16,709 bases of DNA from Bacillota bacterium. Lineage in GTDB: Bacteria > Bacillota > Clostridia > Lachnospirales > Lachnospiraceae. The notes beneath the pieces were generated by a model. The model was not told where the DNA came from, made no database searches, and saw only the letters and a list, made by a program, of their open reading frames with translations. The DNA is taken from positions 1 to 16,709 of the forward strand of contig JAEYPP010000069.1 of the NCBI GenBank assembly GCA_023410575.1. The letters run 5' to 3'. Positions 14,255-16,709 of the stretch are shown in pieces; position 1 is the first letter of the stretch; every line of letters begins with the position of its first letter. Both the position numbers and the translations under genes were made by a program.

Positions 14255-14342
14255 ATGGAAAGAAAAATCAAACAACAGGTTAGAGGTTTTAGAACACAAG
14301 ACGGGGCCGGAGTGAGTTTGGTCAGGGTTTTGGGAAATGTGT
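14255..14342 (+). pseudogene. Truncated 5' end of a pirin-family gene
   Basis: A strong GAGGAGG site precedes an ATG whose first ~28 codons read MERKIKQQVRGF and RTQDGAGVSLVRVLGN. This matches the N-terminus of bacterial pirin-family cupins (pattern VxGQRTSDGAGVKLxRVLGN). The homology stops at about 14338. After that the sequence is the 3' tail of a RumA-type gene in another frame, so the pirin reading frame continues as nonsense to a stop at 14441-14443 (62 codons in all). The cupin metal-binding region is absent and no functional pirin can be made. The start region is intact, so a fusion peptide could still be translated. Confidence 0.7.
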
Positions 14343-14408
14343 CCAGTGGATATGTTCCCTTGGACAGGGCACGTGGAGACAGTCTGCTTGCTGTCCAAAA
14401 AGGGATAG
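14343..14408 (+). pseudogene. Orphan 3' end of a second rumA gene
   Basis: In the frame starting at 14343 the translation is PVDMFPWTGHVETVCLLSKK followed by Gly and a stop at 14406-14408, the conserved C-terminus of RumA/RlmCD proteins. Its first 39 bases match 12721-12759 of the intact gene with only four differences, all synonymous; after that the two diverge. This pattern means the tail came from a different, related rumA gene and not from a recent copy of the neighbour. Upstream of 14343 the frame has no RumA sequence. Confidence 0.8.
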
Positions 14409-14493
14409 AAAGCCCAAGAACTGTATTTGATACAATAATATGACATTTTCGTTATATCACAAAATAGTAATGCAAATAGTTATTTCATGTCAT

Positions 14494-14529
14494 AAAAATG
14501 CCGTTTCATGCAAACGGCATTTTTTTTTT
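14494..14529 (+). terminator. Strong bidirectional-type terminator hairpin
   Basis: A perfect 13-bp stem (AAAAATGCCGTTT at 14494-14506 with its complement at 14512-14524) encloses a 5-nt CATGC loop and runs into a ten-T tract. The A-run on the left would serve as a T-run for minus-strand transcripts. It closes the scar region and insulates the surface-protein gene. Confidence 0.92.
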
Positions 14530-14597
14530 GATAATATAAGTTATAATATTACATCAGCAAATAGGATTAAAGTGTCAAAATAGGCAAAAGAATGATG

Positions 14598-14610
14598 CCG
14601 CCTTAGGCGG
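14598..14610 (+). other. Short GC-rich hairpin and G-run in the surface-protein leader
   Basis: CCGCC-TTA-GGCGG forms a tight stem, followed at about 14617-14623 by a run of seven G residues. Both stand out in very AT-rich DNA, between a TATAAT at 14542-14547 (no good -35) and the ribosome-binding sites. It may be a 5'-UTR stabiliser or control element; I could not match it to a known riboswitch. Confidence 0.35.
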
Positions 14611-14655
14611 TGGAATGGGGGGGATTTATACATATCTGGAAAAGAGGAGTACATA

Positions 14656-14757
14656 ATGCAAAATAATTATATAAAAAGGAGAAAAATCAATGAAAACAAA
14701 AAAAAAGATAAGGCGAGTGCTATCGTTAATGCTTGTATTAGTCATGGTATTTGTTAG
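14656..14757 (+). CDS. Possible 33-codon leader ORF overlapping the surface-protein start
   Basis: GAGGAG at 14644-14649 lies 6 nt before an ATG that opens a 33-codon frame (MQNNYIKRRKINENKKKDKA and onward to GIC). It ends at TAG 14755-14757, inside the signal-peptide region of the main gene and in another frame. Translation of this strongly initiated frame would compete with or couple to the start at 14690. It may be a chance frame created by the AAA-rich signal peptide codons. Confidence 0.25.
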   Translation: MQNNYIKRRKINENKKKDKASAIVNACISHGIC

Positions 14758-16709
14758 CCTGGCAAATGGGGAACCAAAACAGGTACAAGCAGCAAGCCAG
14801 GTGAAACTAACCTCTACTGACACACAACCGGGAGAGGGGCTTGCAGATGCCTCTTGTATGAATGCTTCTGAGAAGTATTTATATCTTGGTAAGAAGGGCC
14901 CTAAAACGTACAATTTCAACATTAAAAAGAAAGCTATGGTGAAGGGAGCGACTTATTCCTGGTATGTTAAGGCAGATAAGGGAAATCCGAATTCAGTTAC
15001 GATTAATAAAAAATCTGGAGTTGTAACTGCAAAAGAAGCAGGCACAGCTTATATCAGATGTAAGATAACACTTGCAGATGGAACCGTTTACAGACCGGAA
15101 GCAAAGGTTACGGTACGTAATAATATTACAGAAGTTAAGATTAATAACCTTCCTAAGGATTTAACCATTCCGGCAGGTGGTGCCTACGACTTTAACCGTA
15201 CAGTGCTAAATACGGCTGCAGGAAAGGGAGTAAAGACAGAGGGAATTACCCGCTTCCAAGTCAAAGAGGATACCGCAGGGGTGGAGACTGCAACAATACA
15301 GGGTATTGTATTGCCAGTAAAAGAAGGCGAATTCAAGATTCGTGCGGTTTGCTTCCAGAGTACGGCAAAATATAAAGCCTGGCTAAAAGAAAAAGAAGCA
15401 AATGAAACCCTAATTACAGCAGCAGGGGAATGGGTTACGATTAAAGTAATTTCTTCCAATGGAACAGGAACAGCAGCTACACAGGAACATTTAGATAAAC
15501 TGCTTAAGGCAGACAGTGTTTCGCAGATTACACTATCAACAAAGAAGGCAGAAACCTTTGTTATTTCAGAAGGTGATTACTCAGCAAAAACCTTAATTGT
15601 AAATGCACCAAATGCGGATGTTCAAAATCATGGCATCTTTAAGAAAATTACGATCAATGCAATCAAAGACAGCACTTGGGTTGAATATGCGAATGGGAAT
15701 ATTGTTTATCTTAAGGACGACACAGCTAGTTTTGTTATTGATAAAGATGTCAATGTAAAGCGTATCGTTATCGATAGAGCGGATTCTAAGCTTAACATTG
15801 AGATCAACGGTATGGTGGAGCAAATTGTAGTATTGCAATCCTCTGAGCTGAATATTACAGGTAACGGTAAGCAGGTACCTGTCTTTGTAGAGGAAACAGC
15901 GGGCGGAAGTACAATTACCTCCTCGAGACCCTTGAAGCTTGAAATAAAAGCAAAGACAGATGTTGTGCTTCATCAAGGAGCAGAAGGAACAAGTCTTGAT
16001 AAAAGTGCGAGTGAAGTAATCGTCAAAATTGAGAATAACACCAAAAAAGATAGTACGATCACAACCAACAAGAGTGGTGGTGAAGCAATAGGAACCGGTA
16101 AGACAGTAATCAGCGGCGGAACTAGCACAACATCAAATCCATCAGCAGGCTCATCAACAAAACCTTCAACAGGACCGTCAACCATTGTTGTTACAGGAAT
16201 TACTATAACAAGTACAGGATCTGTTACCTCCGTTGCTTCTGGTGGTACCTTGCAGATGAATGTAACGGTAACACCGAATAATGCTACTAATAAGGCTGTA
16301 ACCTGGTCAGTAATAAATGGAACCGGCTCAGCGACAATAAGTGAAGATGGACTATTAACAGCTACAGGAGATGGAACAGTAACGGTGAAAGCGGTAGCTA
16401 AGGATGGTTCTTTAAAAGAAGGAACGAAAGTGATTACAGTAACACTCTCAGATGCACAGAAGGTAGCAGCAGCAAAAACTGCAATCGAAGGGGCAACCTA
16501 TACGAATCTGGCCGTAACCGATCCAAGCGATGCAGCTCAGAAATTAGAAGCAGTGCAAGCAGTCGTTGACGGAGTAAAGGGGACGACAACCGCAGTAGTA
16601 AGTGCTGATGGAGCAAACTTCTCAGTCGCAATCAGCTTGAATGAAGCAAATACAATAGCAAGCATTACCACAGCAACCTTTGTGCTCAATGATGCAGGGA
16701 AGGTAGCAG
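14690..16709 (+). CDS. Large secreted Ig-like (BIG2) surface protein, 3' end beyond the window
   Basis: The frame is open for 673 codons to the right edge, so the protein is partial. AAGGAG lies 8 nt before the ATG. Residues 1-35 are a signal peptide (MKTKKKIRR, a hydrophobic core, cleavage near VQAA). Residues about 60-143 form a first BIG2-like Ig domain (TYSWYVKADKG, INKKSGVVTAKEAGTAYIRC). Residues about 280-470 alternate hydrophobic residues in a way that suggests a beta-solenoid or stacked beta fold (IVIDRADSKLNIEINGMVEQ). A Gly/Ser/Thr/Pro linker follows (475-498), then a clear BIG2 domain (502-586: GITITSTGSVTSVASGGTLQ, VTWSVINGTGSATISEDGLL). A further Ala-rich module begins near 588 (DAQKVAAAKTAIEGATYT). 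It is likely a cell-surface or extracellular adhesion or carbohydrate-associated protein; an anchor or enzymatic domain would lie outside the window. Its GC content is visibly higher than that of its neighbours. Confidence 0.88.
   Translation, partial: MKTKKKIRRVLSLMLVLVMVFVSLANGEPKQVQAASQVKLTSTDTQPGEGLADASCMNASEKYLYLGKKGPKTYNFNIKKKAMVKGATYSWYVKADKGNPNSVTINKKSGVVTAKEAGTAYIRCKITLADGTVYRPEAKVTVRNNITEVKINNLPKDLTIPAGGAYDFNRTVLNTAAGKGVKTEGITRFQVKEDTAGVETATIQGIVLPVKEGEFKIRAVCFQSTAKYKAWLKEKEANETLITAAGEWVTIKVISSNGTGTAATQEHLDKLLKADSVSQITLSTKKAETFVISEGDYSAKTLIVNAPNADVQNHGIFKKITINAIKDSTWVEYANGNIVYLKDDTASFVIDKDVNVKRIVIDRADSKLNIEINGMVEQIVVLQSSELNITGNGKQVPVFVEETAGGSTITSSRPLKLEIKAKTDVVLHQGAEGTSLDKSASEVIVKIENNTKKDSTITTNKSGGEAIGTGKTVISGGTSTTSNPSAGSSTKPSTGPSTIVVTGITITSTGSVTSVASGGTLQMNVTVTPNNATNKAVTWSVINGTGSATISEDGLLTATGDGTVTVKAVAKDGSLKEGTKVITVTLSDAQKVAAAKTAIEGATYTNLAVTDPSDAAQKLEAVQAVVDGVKGTTTAVVSADGANFSVAISLNEANTIASITTATFVLNDAGKVA

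Noticed and set aside
14096..14446. A 116-codon minus-strand frame across the scar region
   Set aside because: It reads antisense through the pirin and rumA remnants, has no ribosome-binding site, and its composition does not look like protein.
14440..14493. 7-bp inverted repeat ATGACAT/ATGTCAT as transposon ends
   Set aside because: It is too short and too close together, with no transposase or target duplication; likely chance in AT-rich DNA.
14550..14650. Cyclic di-GMP riboswitch before the surface-protein gene
   Set aside because: A GGCAAA is present, but the rest of the GEMM core and the tetraloop-receptor layout are missing; only a 5-bp hairpin and a G-run can be supported.
15593..15976. 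A 127-codon minus-strand frame inside the surface-protein gene
   Set aside because: It is antisense to a continuous, well-behaved BIG2 protein frame and has no start signal or recognisable family.

Overview
The window looks like a chromosomal segment of a low-GC, spore-forming member of the Clostridia, most likely a Lachnospiraceae relative of Lachnoclostridium (Clostridium) phytofermentans. This rests on AT-rich intergenic DNA, strong AGGAGG-type ribosome binding sites, extended -10 promoters, a LysM-GH18 enzyme of the spore-cortex SleL/YaaH type, and a TIR-DUF6273 protein. The species is inference.

Left part (1-4913): a gene on the minus strand starts just beyond the left edge; its Shine-Dalgarno and a hairpin leader are visible. 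Nine copies of a degenerate 17-bp tandem repeat lead up to an unrecognised small gene (339-725). Three genes follow that are tied to nucleotide chemistry: a stand-alone HD-domain hydrolase (859-1467), a membrane-anchored TIR protein with a DUF6273 ectodomain (1588-3354), and a DHH/DHHA1 phosphoesterase (3367-4860). The last two form a tight operon with 12 nt between them. This is the best candidate for an undescribed system: a TIR domain that could make a nucleotide signal next to enzymes that could remove one.

Middle (4985-11280): a MocR/PdxR-type regulator diverges from an aldo/keto reductase across a 9-bp palindrome. Convergent to the reductase is a LysM-GH18 glucosaminidase-like gene; the two share a strong hairpin terminator. 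An AraC regulator with a GyrI-like effector domain diverges from a beta-propeller lipoprotein, with an inverted repeat overlapping the regulator's -10 box.

Right part (11328-16709): an RlmCD/RumA-type 23S rRNA m5U methyltransferase whose N-terminal TRAM domain is replaced by a Lys-rich extension. It is followed by a small operon (98-aa unknown plus a CysE-like acetyltransferase) and then a scar. The scar holds the first ~28 codons of a pirin gene joined out of frame to a second, diverged copy of the rumA 3' end. The two rumA tails flank about 1.6 kb of cargo, which resembles an old integration site. The window ends inside a large secreted Ig-like (BIG2) surface protein that runs off the right edge.
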